Part shown: piece by piece, positions 54,146 to 62,204 of the stretch
Layout of the letters: the number at the start of each line of letters is the position of its first letter
Position numbering within the stretch: position 1 is the first letter of the stretch
Assembly: GCF_022869165.1 (NCBI RefSeq)
Contig: NZ_CP094929.1
Coordinates: 868,001-932,000, forward strand
Direction of reading: 5' to 3'
Length of the DNA stretch: 64,000 nucleotides
DNA from: Sphaerochaeta associata
Lineage (GTDB): Bacteria; Spirochaetota; Spirochaetia; Sphaerochaetales; Sphaerochaetaceae
The notes under the pieces: generated by a model
The model's database searches: none
Told to the model about the DNA's origin: nothing
Seen by the model: the letters and a program-made list of their open reading frames with translations, nothing else
Program-made: the position numbers and the translations under genes

Positions 54146-54211
54146 TTGACAGATGATATATGCATTGTATACTTAGTATATCAGAATCTGATAATCAGTG
54201 ATTAGCAGATT
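54146..54211 (+). promoter_or_regulatory. Promoter/operator of the rightward TTT operon
   Basis: TTGACA (54146-54151), a 16-base spacer and TATACT (54168-54173) form a near-consensus promoter. The GntR-type palindrome (54185-54211: AATCTGATAATCA, G, TGATTAGCAGATT) begins about 11 bases after the -10, where a repressor would block transcription. The spacer also contains ATGATATAT (54153-54161) and a similar motif lies at 54085-54096, related to the site of the other operon. Confidence 0.85.
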
Positions 54212-54290
54212 CCGCCCTTCGGATAGGGTGTAATACACTTGTGGCTTTCTTCTTTCCGTGGGGGAGAATGAAAGGTACGTGGAGGTTCTT

Positions 54291-55277
54291 ATGCGTGGGA
54301 AAAGAGTACTTGTCCTTCTTGCATTGTTGGTAGTGGCGTCTGTCGCCTTGTTTGCACAGGGTGCCCCTGAGGCATATCCCAGCAAAGACATTGAATTCAT
54401 TGTCAGCTCGGGTGCCGGTGGTGGTACTGATGCCATTGCCCGCAAAGTCTCCCAGCTTGCCGAGAAAGATCTTGGAGCAGCAATCTACTTCGTCAACAAG
54501 CCCGGTGCCGATGACGCAGTCGGTCCGAACCTGCTGATGGGTGCAAAGAATGATGGATACACCATCGGCAACCTCAACTATGGCTCGATTATCAATGCTC
54601 CGTTCACCGGTCTTATCAAGGGATATGAACTGTCCAAGGTTCGCTTCTTTGCTCTGATCACCCAGGAGCCCGATGCCCTGATGGTTGGAAAGAACTCCCC
54701 CTATAAGACCTTCGACGCTCTCATTGCTGCTGCAAAAGCCAACCCGGGCAAAATCCGTGTTGCCGACCAGGGTATTGGAAGCCGTGTAAACCTGCTTGCT
54801 CTGAAGATCCAGGACCTTTATGGTGTGAAGTTCAACATGATTTCCTACCAGGGTTCCGCTCCCCAGAGAGAAGCAATCCTCAATGGTGAGGTTGATGCTG
54901 CCATTACCAGCCTTGGTGACTTTGCTCCCATCCTCAACAGTGGTGATGCTCTTGGTGTGATTGAGTTCAGCACAGTGCGCAATGCCGGCTATCCTACTGT
55001 ACCCACCAGCAAGGAGCTCGGTCTTTCCGACAGTCTCCTCTCTGGATCCTTTTTAACCCTCGCTGCCCCTGCTGGAACTCCTGATGACGTAATTGCCAAA
55101 CTGGAAACTGCTTTCGAGAAGGCTGCCACCAGTAAGGAATTTGCAGACTGGTCCGCTACAGTGGGTGTTACTCCTGACTTCAGGAAGGGCGCAGAATTGA
55201 AGGCCTTCCTGGATGGCAAGATTTCCGGTGAGACCAAGGCTCTGCAGGCACTCAAGGATGCAGGTGTTTTGAAGTAA
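54291..55277 (+). CDS. tctC: TTT transporter substrate-binding protein TctC (328 aa)
   Basis: I chose ATG 54291 (MRGKRVLVLLALLVVASVAL, a signal peptide) with GGAGG upstream. The mature start AYPSKDIEFIVSSGAGGGTD is the TctC/Bug family signature. Further conserved parts are NKPGADDAVGPNLLMGAKN and NPGKIRVADQGIGSRVN. It differs strongly from the leftward TctC, so the ligands are probably different. First gene of the rightward operon. Confidence 0.95.
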   Translation: MRGKRVLVLLALLVVASVALFAQGAPEAYPSKDIEFIVSSGAGGGTDAIARKVSQLAEKDLGAAIYFVNKPGADDAVGPNLLMGAKNDGYTIGNLNYGSIINAPFTGLIKGYELSKVRFFALITQEPDALMVGKNSPYKTFDALIAAAKANPGKIRVADQGIGSRVNLLALKIQDLYGVKFNMISYQGSAPQREAILNGEVDAAITSLGDFAPILNSGDALGVIEFSTVRNAGYPTVPTSKELGLSDSLLSGSFLTLAAPAGTPDDVIAKLETAFEKAATSKEFADWSATVGVTPDFRKGAELKAFLDGKISGETKALQALKDAGVLK

Positions 55278-55314
55278 GCGTGTCTTGGACTCTGATTGTA
55301 TTGGAAAGAACAAA

Positions 55315-55341
55315 CTACCGCATGGCATTGCCATGCGGTAG
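55315..55341. other. Stem-loop between tctC and tctB (rightward operon)
   Basis: CTACCGCATGGC and GCCATGCGGTAG form a perfect 12-bp stem with a 3-base loop, 37 bases after the tctC stop. No T-run follows. Position and lack of T-run match the stem-loop of the leftward operon. Confidence 0.75.
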
Positions 55342-55404
55342 GTCTTGAAAACATTGCACAAGGATGAGCCTTGAGCCTGTCTTGTGAATGGAGAAGAACA
55401 TTCT

Positions 55405-55893
55405 ATGAAAACTCTTAAGCCGTATCTGCAAGCAAAGGTGACAATTCCCTTCTTTATGCAGGTTGCCCTTATCATCTATGTAATCAGTGCGTTACAGTTG
55501 GCGCCTCCAATGGTTGATGGCTTGCTCAGCGAGTCATCGTTTCCCTTCTTGATTTTTTTAATTGCATCACCGGCAGCAATAAAGCTTTTTCTTGATGGCT
55601 TGAAAGCTATTAAGAAAGAAATCGCTGAAACCGGCTCAGTGGTTGTTGTCAAAAAAAAGAAAAGTATCAAACCTGCATTGATTGTCCTCATCATGGCTGT
55701 GTTTATCCTGCTGTTTGAAATACTTGGTTTTACCATCCTTGCTCCGCTCTACGTATTTTTCTTTATGTTGATCTATGATGATAAACCCCAGGATATCGTG
55801 AAGAAGATCATCTATGCGCTCTTGATCGGGGTGGTTGTGTACGTCATGTATGTCATCGGTTTCGACATCAGATTCCCTGAGCTTTGGAGGTAA
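55405..55893 (+). CDS. tctB: TTT transporter small membrane subunit TctB (162 aa)
   Basis: Four hydrophobic segments: VALIIYVISALQLAPPM, FLIFLIASPAAIKLFL, ALIVLIMAVFILLFEILGFTI and IIYALLIGVVVYVMYVIGF, with a Lys-rich loop (VVKKKKSIK). ATG 55405 is preceded by GGAGAAG; a GTG at 55384 is in frame but has no ribosome-binding site. Its position between tctC and tctA supports the call. Confidence 0.9.
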   Translation: MKTLKPYLQAKVTIPFFMQVALIIYVISALQLAPPMVDGLLSESSFPFLIFLIASPAAIKLFLDGLKAIKKEIAETGSVVVVKKKKSIKPALIVLIMAVFILLFEILGFTILAPLYVFFFMLIYDDKPQDIVKKIIYALLIGVVVYVMYVIGFDIRFPELWR

Positions 55894-55896
55894 TTC

Positions 55897-57438
55897 ATGG
55901 ACCAAATACTGCAAATTCTGGCAGGAACAACGGTTGTCTTCCAACCCTTGTCCCTCCTCTATCTTTCGATCGGCTTTTTCATCGGCATCATTTTCGGCGC
56001 CCTGCCGGGTTTGACGTCCATGCTCGCAATCGTCCTTCTGCTTCCGATGACCTACACCATGCCGATGACCTATGCCCTGATCATGTGCATGGGTGTCTAC
56101 ATGTCCGGCATCTACTCCGGAAGCATCACCGCAATCACCATCAACATTCCGGGCGCTCCTTCTGCATTGATGACCTGTCTGGAAGGCTATCCGATGATGC
56201 GCAAGGGCCTCGGTGCAAAAGCCATCGGCCATGCTACCATCGGTTCGGCCATCGGTGGTTCGATTGGTGCCCTGTTGCTGATCTTCGTCTCTCCCATGGC
56301 AGTGAGCCTTGCACTGAAGATCAGGACCCCCGGCAAATTCTCCTTGATACTCTTTGCCCTGGTTGTCATCGTCATCGTTGAAAAGAAACGTATGAAGGCA
56401 ATCCTCACCATGGCATTCGGCATCATGCTGGCGACAGTCGGGATGGATCCGCTGAAGTCGGTCTCGCGCTTCACCTTCGGTATTCCCAATCTCATTGAAG
56501 GCATCGATTTGACCACCCTTATCATCGGCGCTTTCGCGATCAGCGAGTTGTTTGACCAGGCTATGGTCAATAATGCCGAATACAAGAAAATCACATCAGC
56601 CGCCAACAGCGTGAAGTTCAAGCGCAGAGAGTTCTTCCCCACCTTCCAGGAGATGAAGGAAGCTGGCTGGAAAACCTATCTCAAGAGCTCCTTGATCGGG
56701 TACATCATCGGTGTCCTCCCCGGCGCCGGAGCCTCGATGGCTGCTTTCGTTTCCTATGTCGAAGCCAAGCGGGTGAGCAAGCATCCCGAACGGTTCGGCA
56801 GTGGTGCAGTCGATGGTCTTGTTGCCGCAGAGACAGCAAACAACGCCATGTGCGGAGGTGCCATGGTACCGATGCTCTCCTTGGGCATCCCCGGCGACGG
56901 GACCACCGCCATCATCCTTGGTGTCTTGATGGTCTATGGTGTCGTACCCGGACCGGACCTGTTGGTCAAGCAGATGCATGTCATGGCTCCCATGTATATG
57001 GCCTTGTTGATCAGTGCTGCTTTGTTGCTGCCACTCAGTCTCTTTCTCTTCGGTCCCTATTACCTGAAGATTGTTCGGATCAATCGGTTGGTTCTGTACA
57101 GTTCCATCGCCTTGATTGCAATTCTCGGAGTTTTTGCTGCGACCTATTCGGCATTCCAGATGGGCTTGGCCTTGGTCATCGGTGTTGTCATGTACTTCTT
57201 CAAGAAACAAGGATACCCGAACGTGCCATTTATCCTGGCAGTAATTCTCGGTCCGCTGGCAGAGCAGTATATGCGTACTACTATGACCATCAGCAGTGGC
57301 AATCCGCTTATTTTCATCACCCATTTTGACAGCTTGTTTTTCCTGCTGCTCACCGTGGCTTTTGCGATTCTTCTCCCGCGTGCCAATAGACGGGCGGATG
57401 CTATGGAAAAGAAGGCTGAAGATAAGGTGAAGCTGTAA
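55897..57438 (+). CDS. tctA: TTT transporter large membrane subunit TctA (513 aa)
   Basis: TctA motifs: FGALPGLTSMLAIVLLLPMT, YSGSITAITINIPGAPSAL, EGYPMMRKGLGAKAIGHA, VLPGAGASMAAFVSYVEAKR and GLVAAETANNAMCGGAMVPM. Length and about 12 membrane segments are typical. GGAGG precedes the ATG. The stop overlaps the aldolase start (TAATG), coupling the transporter to catabolism. Confidence 0.96.
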   Translation: MDQILQILAGTTVVFQPLSLLYLSIGFFIGIIFGALPGLTSMLAIVLLLPMTYTMPMTYALIMCMGVYMSGIYSGSITAITINIPGAPSALMTCLEGYPMMRKGLGAKAIGHATIGSAIGGSIGALLLIFVSPMAVSLALKIRTPGKFSLILFALVVIVIVEKKRMKAILTMAFGIMLATVGMDPLKSVSRFTFGIPNLIEGIDLTTLIIGAFAISELFDQAMVNNAEYKKITSAANSVKFKRREFFPTFQEMKEAGWKTYLKSSLIGYIIGVLPGAGASMAAFVSYVEAKRVSKHPERFGSGAVDGLVAAETANNAMCGGAMVPMLSLGIPGDGTTAIILGVLMVYGVVPGPDLLVKQMHVMAPMYMALLISAALLLPLSLFLFGPYYLKIVRINRLVLYSSIALIAILGVFAATYSAFQMGLALVIGVVMYFFKKQGYPNVPFILAVILGPLAEQYMRTTMTISSGNPLIFITHFDSLFFLLLTVAFAILLPRANRRADAMEKKAEDKVKL

Positions 57439-58217
57439 TGATTGGAAAAAACTACAATGCTGTGAAGGCGAAGTTGCAGCAGGGTGGGAATGTGTTGGCG
57501 GCCTGGGCTCAGGCTGCCAGCAATATTACCACTGAAGTACTGGCGGATGCCGGCATGGAAGCCATCATCATTGACATGGAGCACTCTCCAGTCGATCTTC
57601 CCACCTTGGTGACACAGTTTCAGGCGATGAATGGATACCCCGCTGTCCCGTTTGTACGTGCTCCTTGGAATGACTTTGTGATGATCAAACGGATTCTGGA
57701 TGCAGGGGCCTACGGCATCATCGTCCCCAATATCGAAACTGTTGAGGAAGCAAAGGCTGCCATTGCAGCGGTCCACTATCCCTTGGATGGGGTTCGCGGC
57801 GTAGCAGCCAGTACGAGAGCTGCCCACTTCGGCAATGATCCTCTTTCTTATTTCAAGAAAGCCGATGATTTGGTGATGCTTTTTCTCATGATTGAATCGC
57901 CGAAGGGTATGGAGAACCTTGATGAGATTCTCAAGCTCGACGGCTTCGACGGCATCATGGTAGGACCTGTTGATTTAGCAACCAACCTCGGCTTCTTGGG
58001 AAATGCCCAGGCGCCTCAGGCCAAGGCTGCACTTGAGGAAGTTGAGGCGAAAGTCCTGGCATCTGACAAGTACCTGATGGCGCTCGGTTCGGACTGGGAA
58101 GCCGCCAAGGCAAAGTTTGCAAAAGGGGCTCACATCGTTACCTGTATGAGTGATACGCTTTCACTTGGAGCTCTTGCTCGGGCGAATGTACAGAAGTATC
58201 AGGAACTTACTACCTGA
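57438..58217 (+). CDS. HpcH/HpaI-family aldolase (259 aa)
   Basis: Same family as the leftward aldolase but clearly different in sequence. Signatures: IIIDMEHSPVDLPTL (catalytic His region), VPFVRAPWND (pyruvate-binding Arg), LMIESPKGMENLDEI (metal Glu) and IMVGPVDLATNLG (metal Asp). In galactarate/glucarate catabolism the related GarL makes pyruvate and tartronate semialdehyde from 5-keto-4-deoxyglucarate; the GarR-like reductase further down the operon supports a similar route here. Confidence 0.9.
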   Translation: MIGKNYNAVKAKLQQGGNVLAAWAQAASNITTEVLADAGMEAIIIDMEHSPVDLPTLVTQFQAMNGYPAVPFVRAPWNDFVMIKRILDAGAYGIIVPNIETVEEAKAAIAAVHYPLDGVRGVAASTRAAHFGNDPLSYFKKADDLVMLFLMIESPKGMENLDEILKLDGFDGIMVGPVDLATNLGFLGNAQAPQAKAALEEVEAKVLASDKYLMALGSDWEAAKAKFAKGAHIVTCMSDTLSLGALARANVQKYQELTT

Positions 58218-58229
58218 AGGAGACAACCT

Positions 58230-59210
58230 GTGAAAACGGTACTAATTCCCGAGGATATCGCCGAGGTGGGCAAAGCCTACCTTCGTGAACGGGGCTATTC
58301 CATACGCATGGGCAGAGGGACCGACAAGGCCTCCCTGCTTGCCGATATTGCTGATGTCGATGCGGTTTTGTTTCGCAACGAAGCGTATGACAAGGAAATC
58401 CTCGATGCTGCGAAGCAGGTGAAGGTCATGGCCCGGCATGGGGTGGGAGTAGACAAGGTCGATCTGGCCCATGCCGAAGAATTGGGGATTTGGGTGACCA
58501 ACGGAGCCACTTCAAATTCCAACTCGGTGGCGGAGATGACGATCGGTTTCATCATCGCGCTCGGTCGTAACCTGCTGGAGAGCAACAAAGCCGCCCATGC
58601 CGCCGATTACGGTTTTCGCAACCGCAAGGCGGGCATGGATCTTGAAGGGAAAACGCTCGCGTTGCTGGGCTACGGAAAAATCGGCAAGCTGGTGGCAAAG
58701 AAAGCACATTATGGACTTGGTATGAAGGTGTATGCCTATGATCCCTTGCTCGATCAAATGGATAAACCCGACTATGTCCACAAACTGGACCACTTCGATG
58801 ATGCATTCCGTATAGGAGACTATGTTTCGGCGCACTATCCAGCAAGTGAGCAGAACAACAAGACAATTACCATCGATCAGTTCAGATTGATGAAACAAAG
58901 TGCGTATTTTTTGAATCTTGCACGCGGTGAAATCTTGGTGGAAGCTGACTTGCTTGAGGCGTTGCAACAGGGTTTGATAGCTGGAGCGGCACTTGATGTG
59001 ATGAACGATGAACCGCCTAAGGCGGATAATCCGTTGCTGGCGATTGAGCATTTGTTGCTTACTCCGCATAATGCAGCACTGACAAGCGATGCAAAAATCC
59101 GCATGGCGCTGTTTGCAGCCCAAGGAATTGATGAAGTGTTGTCCGGAAAGACTCCTTCCTGGCCGGTCAACAATCCGCCTGTACCACGAGCATCCATGGA
59201 GGTTCTATGA
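58230..59210 (+). CDS. D-2-hydroxyacid dehydrogenase, phosphoglycerate-dehydrogenase-like (326 aa)
   Basis: NAD-dependent D-2-hydroxyacid dehydrogenase. Catalytic domain start with VMARHGVGVDKVDL; Rossmann motif ALLGYGKIGKLVAKKA (GxGxxG, about residues 148-153); NLARGEILVE with the catalytic Arg; DVMNDEPP (Glu region) and LTPHNAALT with the catalytic His. It lacks a C-terminal ACT domain, so it is a catabolic type rather than the serine-synthesis enzyme. GTG start with GGAGACAACCT. Overlaps the next gene by four bases. Confidence 0.9.
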   Translation: MKTVLIPEDIAEVGKAYLRERGYSIRMGRGTDKASLLADIADVDAVLFRNEAYDKEILDAAKQVKVMARHGVGVDKVDLAHAEELGIWVTNGATSNSNSVAEMTIGFIIALGRNLLESNKAAHAADYGFRNRKAGMDLEGKTLALLGYGKIGKLVAKKAHYGLGMKVYAYDPLLDQMDKPDYVHKLDHFDDAFRIGDYVSAHYPASEQNNKTITIDQFRLMKQSAYFLNLARGEILVEADLLEALQQGLIAGAALDVMNDEPPKADNPLLAIEHLLLTPHNAALTSDAKIRMALFAAQGIDEVLSGKTPSWPVNNPPVPRASMEVL

Positions 59211-59914
59211 AGTATTTGACAGAAGCGCAATTAGAGGAACTCAGACAGTTTGATACCCCGACAGTGTGTAACGCCATCGAAAAGTTCAAGCTGAGAAGCA
59301 AGACCGAAGGATTCACCTCACCGGCCATCAAGGCACTCTTTCCTGATAGAAAACCAATCGTCGGCTATGCCTGCACTGCAAAAATCAGTGCCAGGTATCC
59401 GGGAACCAAGGAGAACGAGGAGACGTTGTATGCGTATTATCAGTCCATTCTCGATTGTCCTTCGACACCCATTTCCATCATTCAGGATATCGATGAAGAG
59501 CCGATCGGCTCCTTCTGGGGAGAAGTGCAGACTACTGTACACAAGGCGCTTGGTTGCATGGGTGTGGTGACCAACGGCGGGGTGCGCGATCTCGACGAGG
59601 CCTACTCGCTGGGCTTTACCTATCTTGCCTCCTGTACCTTGGTTTCTCATGGATACATTCATATGGAGGCAACCGGTACTCCGGTGGAAATCGGCGGCCT
59701 GATCGTGCGTCCCGGCGATCTCATCCATGCCGACAAGCACGGTGCTGTCTTGATCCCCAACGAAGTTGCCGACCAGGTTGCCGATGCCTGCCGTCAGATG
59801 CAACAGGCTGAGCTTCCCGTCCTCAATGGATGCAAGGCGACCGAGGACGGTAAACTGGATCTTGCTGATTTGCGCCTGTGGCGTGCCGAGATGGCAAAGC
59901 TGCGCAGCAAGTAA
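59207..59914 (+). CDS. RraA-family protein (HMG aldolase / oxaloacetate decarboxylase-like, 235 aa)
   Basis: RraA-like fold shared by 4-hydroxy-4-methyl-2-oxoglutarate aldolases, oxaloacetate decarboxylases and the RNase E inhibitor RraA. FDTPTVCNAIEKF is the start, MGVVTNGGVRDLDEA holds the metal/substrate Arg and Asp, and IVRPGDLIHADKHGAVLIP is the second signature. Sitting in a carboxylate operon, it is more likely a metal-dependent lyase or decarboxylase than RraA itself. Start ATG overlaps the previous stop (ATGA) and has GGAGG upstream. Confidence 0.85.
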   Translation: MKYLTEAQLEELRQFDTPTVCNAIEKFKLRSKTEGFTSPAIKALFPDRKPIVGYACTAKISARYPGTKENEETLYAYYQSILDCPSTPISIIQDIDEEPIGSFWGEVQTTVHKALGCMGVVTNGGVRDLDEAYSLGFTYLASCTLVSHGYIHMEATGTPVEIGGLIVRPGDLIHADKHGAVLIPNEVADQVADACRQMQQAELPVLNGCKATEDGKLDLADLRLWRAEMAKLRSK

Positions 59915-59941
59915 CTCACATACTCAAGAAAGGAAACAACT

Positions 59942-60826
59942 ATGAAGATTGGATTCATCGGACTAGGCATCATGGGCAAGCCCATGGCAAAGAACCTGCT
60001 GAAGGCGGGCCACGAGGTGGTGTGCTTCGATGTGAACAAGGATAACGTGGAGAACGTGGTGGCGGCCGGGGCGAAGGCGGCGGCGAGCGCGGCCGACGTA
60101 GCCTCCCAGGTCCCCCTGGTGATCACGATGCTGCCCAACAGCCCCCACGTCAAGAGCGTGGTGATGGGCGAGGGCGGGGTGCTGGAGGGGGCGGCCGAGG
60201 GCCTGATCCTCATCGACATGTCCTCCATCGCCCCGCTTGCGAGCCAGGAGGTGGAGAAGGCCTGCGCGCAGAAGAAGGTGCGCATGCTGGACGCGCCGGT
60301 TTCCGGGGGTGAGCCGAAGGCGGTGGACGGGACGCTTGCGATCATGGTGGGCGGAGAGAAGGCCCTCTTCGAAGAGGTGAGGGAGATCCTGCTGGTGATG
60401 GGCTCCAGTGCGGTGCACTGCGGGCCGATCGGGGCGGGGAACACGACCAAGCTGGCCAACCAGGTCATCGTGGCGCTGAACATAGCGGCGGTGGCGGAGG
60501 CGTTCACGCTGGTGCGCAAGGCGGGTGTGGACCCGCACCTGGTGTTCGAGGCGATCAAGGGCGGACTTGCGGGCAGCACGGTGATGAACGCCAAGGCGCC
60601 GATGATGATGGATTCGAACTTCAAGCCGGGCTTCAAGATCGACCTGCACATCAAGGACCTGGCCAACGCGCTGGACACGGGCCACGGGGTGGGCTCCCCG
60701 CTTCCCTTGACGGCCCTTGCACGCGAGATGATGGAGACCCTGCACGCCGACGGCTTCGGAGGCGACGACCACAGCGCCCTGGCCCGCTACTATGCGAAGC
60801 TGTCCGGCACCGCAATCGGGGAGTGA
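59942..60826 (+). CDS. garR: 2-hydroxy-3-oxopropionate (tartronate semialdehyde) reductase-like enzyme (294 aa)
   Basis: Beta-hydroxyacid dehydrogenase family. N-terminal GFIGLGIMGKPMAKNLLKAG (NAD(P) site), MLDAPVSGGEPKA (substrate-binding loop), GAGNTTKLANQVIV with the catalytic Lys. The length matches GarR/GlxR, which reduce tartronate semialdehyde to glycerate. Related 3-hydroxyisobutyrate dehydrogenases look similar, so the substrate is inferred from the aldolase in the same operon. From about codon 18 on, the third codon positions are almost all G or C, unlike the preceding genes. Confidence 0.88.
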   Translation: MKIGFIGLGIMGKPMAKNLLKAGHEVVCFDVNKDNVENVVAAGAKAAASAADVASQVPLVITMLPNSPHVKSVVMGEGGVLEGAAEGLILIDMSSIAPLASQEVEKACAQKKVRMLDAPVSGGEPKAVDGTLAIMVGGEKALFEEVREILLVMGSSAVHCGPIGAGNTTKLANQVIVALNIAAVAEAFTLVRKAGVDPHLVFEAIKGGLAGSTVMNAKAPMMMDSNFKPGFKIDLHIKDLANALDTGHGVGSPLPLTALAREMMETLHADGFGGDDHSALARYYAKLSGTAIGE

Positions 60827-60828
60827 GC

Positions 60829-61734
60829 ATGGATACTTCCTTCATCAAGGGGATCATCCCCCCGATCGTGACCCCGATCAAAGAGGACGAGACGCTGGAC
60901 GAGACTGCGCTTCGCAAGCTCATCGACTTCGTCATAGAAGGCGGGTGCTCGGGCATCCTGGCCTTCGGCTCCAACGGGGAGTTCTACATGATGGAGGAGG
61001 ATGAGATGGAAAGGGCCCTGTCGGTCATGATGGACCAGGCGGCCGGCCGGGTGCCGGTGTACATGGGCGTGGGAAACATCCGCACCACCAAGTGCATCCG
61101 CCTCGCCCGGATGGGCGCCTCGATGGGAGCGAAGGCCGTCTCGATCCTGCAGCCGATGTTCATCAAGCCCACCGACGAGGAGCTGAAGGGCCACATCAGA
61201 AGCATAGCCGCATCGGTGCCCGATACGGCGGTGCTCTTGTACAACAACCCCGGGCGCTGCGGCTACGCGATGAGCCAGGAGCTGGTAGAGGAGCTTGCAC
61301 ACTCGGTGCCCAACCTTGTGGGCATGAAGGACTCCAGCGGGGACCTGACGCAGACCATCGAGTTCATCAGGCGAAACGCCGACGTGAACTTCCGCGTGAT
61401 GTGCGGCAAGGACACGCTGATCTACTCGGGCCTGTGCGTCGGGGCCGTGGGGGCTGTGTGCTCTACGGCCAACTACCTGCCCAAGCTTGTCTGCTCGATC
61501 TACGACAAGTACGTGAGCGGGGACCTGAAGGGTTCTTTGGAGGCGCAGTGGGAGCTGAACCCGATCAGGCTGGCAACCGACAAGTCGAGCTTCCCTGTTG
61601 CGACCAAGGACCTGGCGAACCTGGTGGGCATGCAGGTGGGAAGCCCGTTTTTGCCCAACCTGAGCTCGCCGCCCAAGCAGATCGAGCACCTGAAGAGGCA
61701 GCTGGTCGACGGCGGCTTCGAGGTGGTCGGCTGA
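60829..61734 (+). CDS. DapA-family lyase/aldolase (301 aa)
   Basis: N-acetylneuraminate lyase/dihydrodipicolinate synthase superfamily. IIPPIVTPIKEDETLDE is the start, GSNGEFYMMEEDE the first active-site loop, VLLYNNPGRCGY carries the catalytic Tyr and LVGMKDSSGD the Schiff-base Lys. Lacking further context it could be KDG aldolase, 5-keto-4-deoxyglucarate dehydratase or a similar enzyme; true DapA is less likely in this operon. I chose ATG 60829 (GGGGAG upstream) rather than GTG 60823. It shares the G/C-rich codon pattern of the previous gene. Confidence 0.88.
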   Translation: MDTSFIKGIIPPIVTPIKEDETLDETALRKLIDFVIEGGCSGILAFGSNGEFYMMEEDEMERALSVMMDQAAGRVPVYMGVGNIRTTKCIRLARMGASMGAKAVSILQPMFIKPTDEELKGHIRSIAASVPDTAVLLYNNPGRCGYAMSQELVEELAHSVPNLVGMKDSSGDLTQTIEFIRRNADVNFRVMCGKDTLIYSGLCVGAVGAVCSTANYLPKLVCSIYDKYVSGDLKGSLEAQWELNPIRLATDKSSFPVATKDLANLVGMQVGSPFLPNLSSPPKQIEHLKRQLVDGGFEVVG

Positions 61735-61758
61735 ACACCTGAACATCAAGGCAAACAA

Positions 61759-61790
61759 AGTGGAGGCTGTCCGAAAGGGCGGCCTTCACT
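61759..61790 (+). terminator. Terminator of the rightward TTT operon
   Basis: A 14-bp stem (AGTGGAGGCTGTCC with GGGCGGCCTTCACT, including three G-T pairs) and a GAAA tetraloop, followed by GTTTTCTCC. It lies 24 bases after the stop. Confidence 0.9.
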
Positions 61791-61943
61791 GTTTTCTCCA
61801 TACAAGAACGAACGAAAGCTTGTCTTTTCCTTGCCATCTCGGTACCTTTATGTTGTTAACAAACAATTCCTTCTTGGTGAATAACTGTGTCACGTGCTGG
61901 CACAGTAAACGATGTATGCTTTGGGTGTACCAGGAGGCATTGC

Positions 61944-62204
61944 ATGAAAACATGGAGCAAGGACCAGCAGGAGTTGACCCGGGACATTCTCAGTCGAGTG
62001 GATGTTGTCGCATTCAGCGTTTCTTTGATAGGGAAAAATAAAGGATGCTATTTGGACCATCTTGATGGTCGGTTCGCCTATAGCACGATAGGGGATGCTC
62101 TTTCGTATCGGTATCGCGTCTTCAACTATGAGACCGATGAATTGGAAGGGGAGTATGAGACAATCGATGCCTTGATCGAAGCAGGTTGGAAGGTAAGCAC
62201 ATGA
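61944..62204 (+). CDS. Hypothetical small protein (86 aa)
   Basis: I chose ATG 61944 because AGGAGG lies 7 bases upstream; the open frame runs further upstream without a site. The product is acidic, mixed alpha/beta, with LDGRFAYSTIGDALSYRY and EYETIDALIEAGWKVS. No signal peptide or metal motif. Not recognised. It overlaps the zinc-ribbon gene by four bases (ATGA), so they form a two-gene unit. Confidence 0.7.
   Translation: MKTWSKDQQELTRDILSRVDVVAFSVSLIGKNKGCYLDHLDGRFAYSTIGDALSYRYRVFNYETDELEGEYETIDALIEAGWKVST

Noticed and set aside
59963-60772. Minus-strand His/Arg-rich frame of 269 codons
   Set aside because: Produced by the G/C-rich codons of the garR-like gene on the other strand; composition is not protein-like.
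60829-61734. Housekeeping dihydrodipicolinate synthase (dapA)
   Set aside because: It is the last gene of a carboxylate-utilisation operon with no lysine genes around, so a catabolic member of the superfamily fits better.
60790-61758. Minus-strand frame of 322 codons opposite the DapA-like gene
   Set aside because: Same artefact of G/C-rich third positions; His/Val/Arg/Asp-rich and without any family motif.
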